DNA from: Grimontia kaedaensis
GTDB lineage: Bacteria; Pseudomonadota; Gammaproteobacteria; Enterobacterales; Vibrionaceae
Reading direction: 5' to 3'
Length of the DNA stretch: 64,000 nucleotides
Assembly: GCF_023746615.1 (NCBI RefSeq)
Contig: NZ_CP082275.1
Location: forward strand, 2,852,001-2,916,000
The stretch's first letter is position 1; each line of letters starts with the position of its first letter. The position numbers and the translations under genes were made by a program. Below the pieces are notes generated by a model, which was given only the letters and a program-made list of their open reading frames with translations, was not told the DNA's origin and did no database searches. Shown here in pieces: positions 7,806 to 15,869 of the stretch.

Positions 7806-8671
7806 TGTACCGCATTACTACCCTGCTTTTCTCGCTGCTTTTTAGCGCATTATCTTTTGCTGCCCCTCAAGTCTGGCAAGCGCAAAAAGGCGACCTTTCC
7901 TTTACTATCATGGGCTCTGTACACGCTGGCAAGCCGGAGTTCTACCCTCTTCCCGAGGTCATGATCAGTAGATTCGAATCTGCCGATGGTCTTATCGTAG
8001 AAGCCGATATCATCAACGATAAATCTATTTCCATTCCCAAAGGAAAGTCTTCAGCCTCGTACCTGACAAACGCCCAGAAAGAGACTCTCGAGCAAATTGC
8101 AGCAGAGACTGGTACACCATCAAACGTACTGCTTAACCTTCCTCCGTGGCAGGCAGCCATGGCGCTCCAGCTTTACCAAATCAATCAGTTGGAACTCCAA
8201 CAACTGCTGGGCATTGACCTGTATTTCCTCTCTCGAAGCCAGAAGCATTCTGTACCAGTGATCCCACTGGAAACCGTACAACAGCAAGTCGACTTGCTGG
8301 CCAATGCAGATAAGGATGGTTTGGAGCTACTGACAGACACTCTGGATTACTGGGAACTCTCCAAAGAGTTTATGCCCTGTCTGATTGATGCCTGGCAGTA
8401 TGGTGACGGTGCGAAAATGGAAGAAATGGTAACGGTCATGAGCGGCGCAGGAGAGTTCGAACGTCAACTGATTGATGAGCGTAACCACAACTGGCTGGAA
8501 GCCCTCACTGACAAATCGCGGTTTGAAAAAGGGAGTTACGTGATGGTTGTCGGTGCATTGCACCTTTATGGCAAAGAAGGTGTGCTGACACTGCTGGAAA
8601 AAGCCGGTTTCGACGTAAAACTCTTAACGCAGGGTGAAAAGGTTGATTGCGAAATCCCGGCGATTCCATGA
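7805..8671 (+). CDS. ybaP: TraB/GumN-family protein, YbaP-like
   Basis: 288 residues with a signal peptide (about 1-19, ending LSFAA) and the family's N-terminal GSVHAGKPEFYPLP block, an internal EADI, and a C-terminal MVVGALHLYGKEG motif. These conserved His/Glu positions suggest a metal-dependent hydrolase of the Tiki/TraB/PrgY superfamily; the activity of YbaP is unknown. In E. coli ybaP sits between copA and ybaK/ushA, and all four are close together here. The start codon lies at the end of a strong hairpin that hides the ribosome-binding site. Confidence 0.85.
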   Translation: MYRITTLLFSLLFSALSFAAPQVWQAQKGDLSFTIMGSVHAGKPEFYPLPEVMISRFESADGLIVEADIINDKSISIPKGKSSASYLTNAQKETLEQIAAETGTPSNVLLNLPPWQAAMALQLYQINQLELQQLLGIDLYFLSRSQKHSVPVIPLETVQQQVDLLANADKDGLELLTDTLDYWELSKEFMPCLIDAWQYGDGAKMEEMVTVMSGAGEFERQLIDERNHNWLEALTDKSRFEKGSYVMVVGALHLYGKEGVLTLLEKAGFDVKLLTQGEKVDCEIPAIP

Positions 8672-8691
8672 GCGGCTAAATCAGCCGCTCA
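8669..8691. terminator. Shared stem-loop at convergent gene ends
   Basis: A perfect 9-bp stem TGAGCGGCT / AGCCGCTCA with an AAATC loop. It contains the stop codons of both ybaP (+) and the small peptide gene (-). There is no T-tract on either strand, so termination efficiency is uncertain. Confidence 0.5.
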
Positions 8692-8761
8692 CCAGTACCT
8701 GAGTCACAATCATTGAGACCAGAAACAACAGAATAAACCAGATGACAATAGATTTTCTCAT
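8681..8761 (-). CDS. 26-residue membrane peptide, uncharacterised
   Basis: A 27-codon minus-strand frame beginning MRKSIVIWFILLFLV: two basic residues followed by a single hydrophobic helix up to about residue 24. Upstream is AAGGAAAAGGGT, a purine-rich ribosome-binding region. The gene converges on ybaP and the two stop codons lie in the same stem-loop. I recognise no family; a small single-pass inner-membrane protein is the natural reading. Confidence 0.5.
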   Translation of the reverse strand: MRKSIVIWFILLFLVSMIVTQVLVSG

Positions 8762-8925
8762 ACCCTTTTCCTTACTGCGGTAAAGCCAGAATCTCGGGGG
8801 GTAGTTTACCGCAAACTGGAGATGGTACAGAGTGCGGATAGGTGTTTGTTACAATTGCACCCCAACAAAGGGAAAATAGCCTTAGTTGCTACAACATTTC
8901 CTGGATGATTCAAAATGGTCAAAAC

Positions 8926-8953
8926 GAAAAAGCCCCGCATTGCTGCGAGGCTT
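8926..8953 (-). terminator. Terminator of the tRNA-Pro operon
   Basis: On the minus strand AGCCTCGCA / TGCGGGGCT form a 9-bp stem (one G-U) with a GCAA loop, followed by TTTTT. It lies 8 nt beyond the last tRNA. Confidence 0.88.
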
Positions 8954-8960
8954 CGAAGAG

Positions 8961-9037
<77 letters not shown>

Positions 9038-9077
9038 AATATATGTTTTGTATCTTGAGATTCCCTTATTAGAGGGT

Positions 9078-9137
9078 GACCCTCTGGTCCTCTATTCTCA
9101 AGAGCCGGATGCGCCATCAAGATGCGCTATTCGCCGA
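9078..9137 (-). pseudogene. Degenerate tRNA-Pro relic in spacer 1
   Basis: On the minus strand this starts like tRNA-Pro (CGGCGAATAGCGCA) and keeps the GGACCAGAGGGTC segment. Extra bases disrupt the anticodon arm, and the T-arm and 3' acceptor are missing, so it cannot fold as a tRNA. Confidence 0.6.
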
Positions 9138-9174
9138 CAATATTGCTCAAGCTTATCGCTCGAGTCTTGAAAAG

Positions 9175-9251
<77 letters not shown>

Positions 9252-9291
9252 AACATATATTTTATATCTTGAGATTCCGTTGTTAGAGGGT

Positions 9292-9351
9292 GACCCTCTG
9301 GTCCGCTATTCTCAAGAGCCGGATGCGCCATCAAATTGCGCTATTTACCGA
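9292..9351 (-). pseudogene. Degenerate tRNA-Pro relic in spacer 2
   Basis: It closely matches the relic at 9078-9137, with a few substitutions and the same disrupted anticodon region. The decay therefore predates at least one duplication of the unit. Confidence 0.6.
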
Positions 9352-9389
9352 CGATATTACTCAAGCGTGTTGCTCAAGATTTGAAAGAG

Positions 9390-9466
<77 letters not shown>

Positions 9467-9502
9467 ACAATGCTGATTCGCTGTGCGTCTCAGAGGTTGG
9501 TT

Positions 9503-9530
9503 ATATTACTCATCCACGCTTAAGACACAA
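9503..9530 (-). promoter_or_regulatory. Candidate promoter of the tRNA-Pro array
   Basis: On the minus strand TTGTGT (-35) and TAATAT (-10) are separated by 16 bp, with the -10 about 36 nt before the first tRNA. Confidence 0.5.
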
Positions 9531-9647
9531 GTGTTTTATCAGGATTTTTGCGTGGTACGAACCGTTCGCTCAAAGGATCACCAATCCAGAATAAATTGCG
9601 ACAACACACACACTTGAATTGTCACGTGCCACTAACACGAGCTTCAC

Positions 9648-9661
9648 TTGATCTGGATCAT
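9648..9661 (+). promoter_or_regulatory. FNR-type box upstream of the DUF3149 gene
   Basis: TTGAT-CTGG-ATCAT matches the FNR consensus TTGAT-N4-ATCAA at 9 of 10 defined bases (CRP differs in its half-site core). It lies 62 bp before the start codon at 9724, suggesting oxygen-dependent control. Confidence 0.5.
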
Positions 9662-9723
9662 CGTTGATTCTTTCACCAATTGGCAACCTAGTCTTAACTT
9701 TCACAGACATAGGAAATACAAAA

Positions 9724-9864
9724 ATGGAATTCTGGTTAGACCTACTTTTCGGCAACGCAATTGGCCTCTCCTCAATGATTGTCATTTTTGTTGCCTTGGG
9801 CATGATTAGCTTCATGGCAGGGTTCTTTGTCTACAAAGCGATGAAAGAGCCAGAAACACAATAA
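9724..9864 (+). CDS. DUF3149 small membrane protein
   Basis: 46 residues beginning MEFWLDLLFGNAIGLSSMI. The WLDLLFGN..GL.SM.V.F motif is what I recall for the DUF3149 family of small single-pass membrane proteins of Vibrionaceae and relatives. One transmembrane helix (about 16-40) ends in a charged KEPETQ tail. I chose the internal ATG at 9724 because AGGAAA lies upstream and family members start at this point; the frame is open 20 codons further upstream. Function unknown. Two back-to-back terminators follow and an FNR-like box precedes it. Confidence 0.75.
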   Translation: MEFWLDLLFGNAIGLSSMIVIFVALGMISFMAGFFVYKAMKEPETQ

Positions 9865-9902
9865 TTCCCTTAAACCAGTTAAATGTAGACTTGGTTGCTT
9901 AC

Positions 9903-9934
9903 GCCGAAGGCAGCAACGCACTTCGGCTTCTTTT
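9903..9934 (+). terminator. First terminator after the DUF3149 gene
   Basis: GCCGAAG (9903-9909) pairs with CTTCGGC (9921-9927) and is followed by TTCTTTTT. Confidence 0.75.
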
Positions 9935-9941
9935 TATTCAT

Positions 9942-9975
9942 AACGCGAAGCAGCACTCGTTGCTTCGCGTTTTTA
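9942..9975 (+). terminator. Second, tandem terminator
   Basis: AACGCGAAGCA (9942-9952) pairs with TGCTTCGCGTT (9961-9971), an 11-bp perfect stem, and leads into TTTTATT. The rest of the interval up to 10084 shows nothing I can identify. Confidence 0.78.
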
Positions 9976-10120
9976 TTGCTCAATGTTGGTCGACAAACAC
10001 CAAACTAGCGATTTCATTCATCATAATAATCAGAGTATTAAATGCCACTAACACTTCCTACGAGACCTCCGAATTGTTTGCCGTTATACTCAAACCATGC
10101 TCCAACAACCCGTAACGACT

Positions 10121-10705
10121 ATGAACGGCAACAACGAGTTCGACTTATTTCGGGAGATGATGGCAGATGTCGCGCCTATCAAGCACGATACGGTCGATAA
10201 CTCCCAACAATCACATAAACCGACTGAAGCTCAGCTGGCACGTCAGCTTGCAGCTCAAAGCCTCTCTGAGGGTGATCCTGAGTATCTTTCCATTGATTAC
10301 GCCAAGATGCTCAAGCCTGACGATATCGTGGCTTTCAAGCGCCCTGGTGTTCAGGATGGCGTATTTCGAAAACTCCGTCTGGGTAAATATGACATTCATG
10401 CCCGACTGGACCTGCACAAATACACCCTGAAAGATGCCAGAGATGAAATCCTGCGCTTTCTGAAACAATGCCAACGCATGGACATTCGCTCGGTGATCAT
10501 TGTGCACGGAAAAGGCGAACGCTCTAACCCTCCCGCCATGATGAAAAGCTATGTCTGCCAGTGGCTGGAACAGATCACTGACGTGCAATGTTTCCACTCC
10601 GCCCAGCGTCATCAAGGTGGTACCGGCGCAGTCTATGTGATGATTAAAAAGAGTCAGGAAAAGAAACTGGAGACGCGGGAGCGACATCTTAACCGTCGGA
10701 GTTAA
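10121..10705 (+). CDS. smrA: Smr-domain endonuclease SmrA (YdaL-like)
   Basis: 194 residues. The C-terminal Smr domain (about 85-180) shows LDLHKYT, VIIVHGKGERS and the HRQGGTGAVYV-like end (HQGGTGAVYVMI). The family nicks or cleaves nucleic acid; E. coli SmrA has DNA endonuclease activity. I chose the ATG at 10121 (MNGNNEFDLF), which matches the usual SmrA N-terminus. An in-frame ATG at 10097 lies about where transcription should begin from the TATACT at 10085-10090, so a leaderless start there is possible. Confidence 0.85.
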   Translation: MNGNNEFDLFREMMADVAPIKHDTVDNSQQSHKPTEAQLARQLAAQSLSEGDPEYLSIDYAKMLKPDDIVAFKRPGVQDGVFRKLRLGKYDIHARLDLHKYTLKDARDEILRFLKQCQRMDIRSVIIVHGKGERSNPPAMMKSYVCQWLEQITDVQCFHSAQRHQGGTGAVYVMIKKSQEKKLETRERHLNRRS

Positions 10706-10723
10706 TCTTCTATCTCATCAACG

Positions 10724-10752
10724 AAAACAGGAGCCGATGGCTCCTGTTTTTT
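10724..10752. terminator. Bidirectional terminator between smrA and lysE-like gene
   Basis: AAAACAGGAGCC / GGCTCCTGTTTT, a 12-bp stem with a 3-nt GAT loop, T-rich on both strands. It serves smrA (+) and the lysE-like gene (-). Confidence 0.88.
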
Positions 10753-10765
10753 GTCTCAACGATAC

Positions 10766-11380
10766 CTATAGGGTGACAACGACCCGAACCGCAAGGCCTA
10801 TCAACACGATGCCGCACAGGCGATCAATCAGCACGGCTTTTTGCTTCAGTTTTTCCAGCATACGTGGAGAAGAAAGCACCAATGTCACTATGGTGTACCA
10901 AAGGCCATCAATCACAAAAGGGGTCAGCACAATCACTGCACGGCTGAACGTATCAGTGCCAATCGCTACAAACTGACTGAACAATGCGAGAAAGAAAAGT
11001 GCTAGCTTCGGGTTAAGAACTGAAATCATGGCACCATCGCGCGCTGCTTCCCACAGAGTGGTTTTCTCGCCTTTTTCCAACTTGGCTGCCACACCACCTT
11101 TAGCACGCAGGGATTTAATACCTAGCCAAGCGAGATACGCGGCACCCGCATAGGCGATAGCAGTAAAAAGCGTTGGAGACTCTTTGAGGATAACAGCCAG
11201 ACCAAGGAGGGTTAACAGGGCGTAGAAGCCAACACCTAATGCATGTGACCACGCAGCAACAATGCCATGTAAACGACCACCAGCCAGGCTGTGTCGCATC
11301 ATCACCACGAGACTAGGCCCAGGGGAAACTGCCCCCAAAATACACACCAGTGCCAGACCCAGCCATACGGAAATTGTCAC
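10766..11380 (-). CDS. LysE/RhtB-family amino-acid exporter
   Basis: 204 residues, very hydrophobic with about six membrane helices. The family motif near the N-terminus, GAVSPGPSLVVMMRHSLAGG (about 16-35), is clear. Members export amino acids such as homoserine, threonine or leucine; the substrate here cannot be told. The start is GTG at 11380, overlapping the upstream gene's TGA as GTGA, which implies translational coupling. It is the last gene of a ybaK-lprI-lysE operon. Confidence 0.88.
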   Translation of the reverse strand: MTISVWLGLALVCILGAVSPGPSLVVMMRHSLAGGRLHGIVAAWSHALGVGFYALLTLLGLAVILKESPTLFTAIAYAGAAYLAWLGIKSLRAKGGVAAKLEKGEKTTLWEAARDGAMISVLNPKLALFFLALFSQFVAIGTDTFSRAVIVLTPFVIDGLWYTIVTLVLSSPRMLEKLKQKAVLIDRLCGIVLIGLAVRVVVTL

Positions 11381-11796
11381 TTAGCGCCTCCTTTCACGCC
11401 CATCAGGCTATTTAAACGAATGATCTGTTCATTCGTCAGTTCAATCATACAGTTGAGGTATCCCTGCCCACTGCCAGAGCCGGAGGCATAACTTGCCTCT
11501 ACCATTTTGCACTGGTTTTCGCGCCAGTACTGGAACCCTTCCATTGCGCTCGTGATCATAGGTAGCGCATCAGATGCCGATGATACTTCATCCAGCTTCG
11601 TAAAATGTGCTCTGAGCGCAGTTTCGGTTTTATTCAATGCATCCTGTGCCACCTTCCAGTGATTATCCAGGCAGGCAGTGACTTCAACGTTTGTCTCAGA
11701 TGCTTTGTAGCATGCCATCAATGCAGAATGTTCTTTTCCAGCAAAGGCCGTCAGAGGTAAACCCAACATAATGAATACCCACCAACTCTTGCGCAT
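11377..11796 (-). CDS. LprI-type (DUF1311) secreted protein
   Basis: 139 residues with a signal peptide (about 1-19, ending LTAFAG) and the cysteine pattern of the lysozyme-inhibitor LprI N-terminal family: Cys in MACYKA, TACLD, NQCKM and LNCMIEL, with the C-terminal ELTNEQIIRL. A role in blocking host lysozyme is established only for some relatives, so function here is inferred at family level. The gene lies 3 nt after ybaK and overlaps the exporter gene by 4 nt. Confidence 0.75.
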   Translation of the reverse strand: MRKSWWVFIMLGLPLTAFAGKEHSALMACYKASETNVEVTACLDNHWKVAQDALNKTETALRAHFTKLDEVSSASDALPMITSAMEGFQYWRENQCKMVEASYASGSGSGQGYLNCMIELTNEQIIRLNSLMGVKGGAK

Positions 11797-11799
11797 GAA

Positions 11800-12279
11800 C
11801 TACCCCTCCTTGCCGATCGCGGCAAATTTTCCTTGTGTCAGTGAGAGTAAATCTGAGGGAGAAAGTTCAATTTCAAGGCCGCGTTTGCCCGCGCTGACAT
11901 AAATGGTTTCAAAGGCTTGAGCCGTATCATCCAAAAGCGTCGGTAAACACCTTTTTTGCCCAAGCGGGCTAATGCCACCGACCACATAACCTGTCGTCTT
12001 TTCTGCGATGGTTGGGTTCGCCATTTCGGCTTTCTTTGCGCCTGCCGCTTTCGCCGCTGCTTTTAAGTCCAACTGGCCGGAAACCGGCACAATCGCAACA
12101 GCCAGCTTTTTCGGGTCACCGTTCATTGCAAAAAGCAGGGTTTTAAAGACACGTGCCGGGTCTTGCCCCATCACACTTGCCGCTTCTAACCCGAAGTTGG
12201 TGTTGTTCGGATCATGATCGTAACTGTGAACATGAAAATGAATCCCCGATTTTTCCGCCAGTGTAATTGCCGGTGTCAT
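11800..12279 (-). CDS. ybaK: Cys-tRNA(Pro)/Cys-tRNA(Cys) deacylase YbaK
   Basis: 159 residues of the YbaK/EbsC fold. The sequence shows the catalytic-lysine region RVFKTLLFAMNG (about 43-54) and the glycine-rich YVVGGISPLGQKR loop (about 96-109). It hydrolyses cysteine mischarged on tRNA-Pro, acting in trans with prolyl-tRNA synthetase. It is followed closely by the LprI-type gene. In E. coli ybaK lies next to ushA and ybaP, which is also the case here. Confidence 0.93.
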   Translation of the reverse strand: MTPAITLAEKSGIHFHVHSYDHDPNNTNFGLEAASVMGQDPARVFKTLLFAMNGDPKKLAVAIVPVSGQLDLKAAAKAAGAKKAEMANPTIAEKTTGYVVGGISPLGQKRCLPTLLDDTAQAFETIYVSAGKRGLEIELSPSDLLSLTQGKFAAIGKEG

Positions 12280-12353
12280 ATCCTTTCTCTCTGTGTTTGC
12301 TTAGACTGAAAACCTTGCTGAATTCAGGGCTACTATCCCGCTGATAATGACAC

Positions 12354-12383
12354 AAAAAAAGGCACTGTCACCAGTGCCTTTTT
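12354..12383 (-). terminator. Terminator of ushA
   Basis: On the minus strand GGCACTG / CAGTGCC with a GTGA loop, followed by seven T. It is 38 nt beyond the ushA stop. A second stem-loop (TCGCGAG / CTCGCGA at 12391-12408) lies in between. Confidence 0.85.
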
Positions 12384-12421
12384 ATCTCTATCGCGAGTTT
12401 CCTCGCGAGGGAATAGTGTGA

Positions 12422-14098
12422 TTACTTGTAAGTAATTTCGCCGTTTGGCACGTACTTGTTCACATCAATTGGCGAGTTTTTCTCCAGGTAATCCTTCAGT
12501 ACTTCTGCATCCACAAAACCGGTGTTCACGTTGCCAGGATGGTCAGTCAGTTTCGGGTAACCATCACCGCCAGCTGCGTTGTAGCTAGGTACGGTAAAGC
12601 GGTAAGTTTTGTTTGCATCCAGCGGCTCACCGCCAATCACAACATCACTCACGCCATCAGGTGACACTGTCATTGAGATGCCGTAGAACTGCGCGTAAGC
12701 ACCTGAGTCAACTGGCTTGGTTGCCACTTCCTTCAAATAATCAAGCACTTCTGCACCGCTCATGTCGGTGTAAGTCACCATGTTCGCAAATGGCTGAACG
12801 GTCAGCACATCTTTGTAGGTCACATCACCTTCTTCGATTGACGCACGCACACCACCGGAGTTCATTACCGAGAAATCAGCTTTCGCACGGTCTTTGTGCG
12901 CTGCTGCAATCAAACGACCCAGATTAGTTTGCTGGAAGCGAACCACGTTACGCTCACCTTGCAGATGACCATTGGTTTCTGCAATTTTCACGTTCAATTG
13001 TTCCTGACCTTTGTCCTGATAAGGTTTCAGGAAGTCATACAGCGCTTTGTCCTTAGGAATTTCGTTCTGGATGAAGACTCGTTTCTTCTCACCGTTAACC
13101 TTGATTTTCTTCTTCAGGTTCACTGGGATAAGGTCGTAAGACACCAGGTTCAGTTCACCGTTGCGGAATTCAAAGTCCGCTTTACCCACGTACTTGCCCC
13201 ACTCATGCGCCTGAACAATCCAGGTGCCGTTTTGGTTGTCTGGCTTACACTCGTCGCCCGGCTTGAAAGACTTGTTGTACATGTTCGGGCCTTCCATACA
13301 AACAGGCTCTTGTGAGTGACCACCCACAATCATGTCCAGCGAGCCTTCATTCAGGTAGCGAGCCAGTGCCACATCACCGGGAGCATTGATACCACGCCGG
13401 CCATCTTCATAGTGGCCCATGTGCGTTGCAGCGATGATGACGTCAGGGTTCTCGGTTTCTTCCAGTTCAGCAATCAGCTTTTTCGCTTCTTCTTTCGGGT
13501 CACGGAAGTCCAACTCACCGATAAACTCTGGGTTGCCGATTTTCGCGGTGTCTTCTGTTGTCAGACCAATAACCGCAATACGCAAGCCGTTGCGCTCAAA
13601 CATTTGGTAAGCCTGATATTTACGCTCGCCAGTAGCTTTGTCATAGATGTTTGCTGACAACATTGGGAAATCAGCCCACTCCATTTGCTGCTCAAGCACA
13701 TCCAGCGGGTTATCGAATTCATGGTTACCCAAAGCCATCGCGTCATAACCGATCATGGTCATGCCTTTGAAGTCAGGTTCTGCATCTTGCAGATCAGACT
13801 CAGGAACACCGGTATTGATATCACCACCAGACAGAAGCAGCACTGCTGCACCTTGAGCTTCGGCTTCATCGCGTAAGTTGTCGATCAGCGTTTTACGCGC
13901 AGCCATGCCATACTCGCCGTGGCGGTTGTGCCAGAAGCGACCGTGGTTATCGTTAGTATGAAGAATGGTCACTTTATAAGTGGTATCTGGTTGCCAACCT
14001 GGTACAACTTCGGTTGTTTCAGTGGTGGTTGAACAGCCTGCCACTGAGGCAAGTAACGCAGTACTAATGGCTAGTTTTAAAGAGAGGCGTTCTTTCAT
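12422..14098 (-). CDS. ushA: 5'-nucleotidase lipoprotein UshA/NutA
   Basis: 558 residues. The signal peptide ends in a lipobox (SVAGC, Cys22), so the protein is lipid-anchored as in the Vibrio NutA form. The metallophosphatase domain has HTNDNHGRFW, GGDINTG, GNHEFD and ATHMGH; the C-terminal substrate domain has NSGGVRASIEEGDVTYKD. It dephosphorylates extracellular nucleotides for nucleoside uptake. I chose the ATG at 14098 (MKERLSLKL); a longer frame upstream has no signal peptide. A strong terminator follows. Confidence 0.95.
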   Translation of the reverse strand: MKERLSLKLAISTALLASVAGCSTTTETTEVVPGWQPDTTYKVTILHTNDNHGRFWHNRHGEYGMAARKTLIDNLRDEAEAQGAAVLLLSGGDINTGVPESDLQDAEPDFKGMTMIGYDAMALGNHEFDNPLDVLEQQMEWADFPMLSANIYDKATGERKYQAYQMFERNGLRIAVIGLTTEDTAKIGNPEFIGELDFRDPKEEAKKLIAELEETENPDVIIAATHMGHYEDGRRGINAPGDVALARYLNEGSLDMIVGGHSQEPVCMEGPNMYNKSFKPGDECKPDNQNGTWIVQAHEWGKYVGKADFEFRNGELNLVSYDLIPVNLKKKIKVNGEKKRVFIQNEIPKDKALYDFLKPYQDKGQEQLNVKIAETNGHLQGERNVVRFQQTNLGRLIAAAHKDRAKADFSVMNSGGVRASIEEGDVTYKDVLTVQPFANMVTYTDMSGAEVLDYLKEVATKPVDSGAYAQFYGISMTVSPDGVSDVVIGGEPLDANKTYRFTVPSYNAAGGDGYPKLTDHPGNVNTGFVDAEVLKDYLEKNSPIDVNKYVPNGEITYK

Positions 14099-14252
14099 TG
14101 TGATACCTATATTCGTTATTACTGCGAAGCGAAAGCCGCGCCGAATTGATGTCAGCGCAAACACAAAACCGCTTTTTTCACAGGGTAGTTTAAATAGTTC
14201 GTTTGGGTATCAAAGATAGGTGGAGGCAAAGTGACGCATGGATCACCGAATA

Positions 14253-14291
14253 ACACCTCAACTGCAGACAAATCGACCACAATTGAGGTGT
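14253..14291 (-). terminator. Inverted repeat after metT
   Basis: ACACCTCAA and TTGAGGTGT form a 9-bp stem with a 21-nt loop, ending 9 bp beyond the transporter stop codon. No T-tract, so it is a weak candidate. Confidence 0.35.
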
Positions 14292-14299
14292 ATAACGAC

Positions 14300-15655
14300 T
14301 CAGAAACGTGTCTTAAGCTTTCTGCTTCGTAATATCGCGAATGCCGCCGATACGGCCAGTAAAAAGCAGTAATACGACTGACTCACAACACTCAATGGAG
14401 ACAGCTCAAAAATAGAGCCAAGCAGCAACGCTTGCGCACCGTATGGCAAAACGCCCTGAACCACACAGGAAAAAATATCCAGTAAGCTAGCGCTGCGTTT
14501 TGGTTCAACATCATGCTGGGTAGCCAGCTCTTTTGCCACGCCACCCGCTACGATAATTGCAACGGTGTTGTTCGCGGTACAAAGGTTCGTCATGCTGACC
14601 AGCGCAGCAATACCCGCTTCACTTGCACGAGGAGAGCCTTTGTCAGTCTCTTTGTCCGCACGGGACAGGATCAGTTTGCTCAGTTTATCTGTTACAAACG
14701 CCAAGCCGCCCTGCTGACGCATCAGCTCGGCCAAACCACCAATCAGCAGCGATAGCAGAAAGATCTCCTGCATGTTGCCAAAGCCTTTGTAGATGTCCTG
14801 ACTGAATGCCATCACGCTGTAATCTGCCGTCTGCGCCATACCAACAATACCCGCAAACAAGATACCGATGGTCAGAACAACAAACACATTCATGCCATAA
14901 ACAGCCAACACAAGAATGGTCAGGTAAGGCAACACTGCCAGCCAATCGATTTCACCGGCAACCGGTGCTTGGGTCACTTCATTGGCAAAGAAGAAAATCA
15001 CCAGCGCCACCAGAGCTGCAGGTACCGCAATTTTCACGTTCTCACGAAACTTGTCTTTCATGTGACAGCCCTGAGAGCGCGTCGCTGCGATTGTGGTATC
15101 TGAAATAATAGAAAGGTTGTCACCAAACATCGCACCGCTCAGCACTACACCTGCCATCAGAGCCGCATCGATACCTGTCGTATTAGCAATGCCTAAAGCC
15201 ACAGGCGCGACCGCAGCGATGGTGCCCATTGAGGTACCCATTGCTGTTGCGATAAATGCAGAAATCAAAAACAGGCCCGGCAAAATAAAGCTGGAAGGAA
15301 GAATGGCCAGACCTAAATTGACGGTAGCATCCACACCGCCAGTTGCTTTTGCTACCGCAGAGAAAGCGCCAGCCAAAAGGTAAATCAGACACATCGCAGT
15401 AATATCGCGATGGGAGACGCCTTCAATAAATTGACCAATTGCGTTATTGAGCTTTTCTTTGCTCATCAGCACTGCCAGCATGATGGCTGGCAATACCGCA
15501 ATCGGTGCCGGAAGTTGGTAAAAGGCGAATTCGATATTCTGGGTCGAAAAGTAAATGCCCGTACCTATAAACAGGCACAGGAAAAGCCCAAAGGGCAAAA
15601 GTGCTAACGCCGATGGCGCGATATTGATTTTCTTCTGTGTCATGTTGTGTTGCAT
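14300..15655 (-). CDS. metT: NhaC-family transporter, probable methionine transporter MetT
   Basis: 451 residues with about eleven to twelve membrane helices and the NhaC-family signature GAMFGDNLSIISDTTIAAT (about 176-194). NhaC homology alone suggests a Na+/H+ antiporter. Directly upstream, however, are two tandem met boxes, and MetJ-controlled NhaC-type proteins of Vibrionales and Shewanella have been predicted by comparative genomics to be methionine transporters (MetT). I therefore favour Na+-coupled methionine uptake. A second in-frame ATG at 15643 is an alternative start. Confidence 0.75.
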   Translation of the reverse strand: MQHNMTQKKINIAPSALALLPFGLFLCLFIGTGIYFSTQNIEFAFYQLPAPIAVLPAIMLAVLMSKEKLNNAIGQFIEGVSHRDITAMCLIYLLAGAFSAVAKATGGVDATVNLGLAILPSSFILPGLFLISAFIATAMGTSMGTIAAVAPVALGIANTTGIDAALMAGVVLSGAMFGDNLSIISDTTIAATRSQGCHMKDKFRENVKIAVPAALVALVIFFFANEVTQAPVAGEIDWLAVLPYLTILVLAVYGMNVFVVLTIGILFAGIVGMAQTADYSVMAFSQDIYKGFGNMQEIFLLSLLIGGLAELMRQQGGLAFVTDKLSKLILSRADKETDKGSPRASEAGIAALVSMTNLCTANNTVAIIVAGGVAKELATQHDVEPKRSASLLDIFSCVVQGVLPYGAQALLLGSIFELSPLSVVSQSYYCFLLAVSAAFAILRSRKLKTRF

Positions 15656-15710
15656 ATTTTTTGTGAAGTGAAACGCAGGGTAATCTTAAAGCGAAAGAGC
15701 GTCAACAAAT

Positions 15711-15726
15711 AGACGTCTAAACGTCC
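15711..15726 (-). promoter_or_regulatory. Tandem MetJ operator (met boxes) of metT
   Basis: AGACGTCT is a perfect met box; the adjoining AAACGTCC matches 6 of 8. They lie about 56-71 bp before the transporter start, next to a TTGACG -35-like hexamer on the minus strand, where MetJ with S-adenosylmethionine would repress. Confidence 0.78.
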
Positions 15727-15869
15727 AGGCTAATTTGTAACAGCTGAGATACCCTTTCCCTAGCCTTCACCGACAGCGCGATTATTCTAACCTTCTTAAC
15801 CCTGTCATCACTGCTGAAGCAAGCTCACATTCTCTTAGCTTAAGACAGTAAAAAACTACGCATTTCCCC

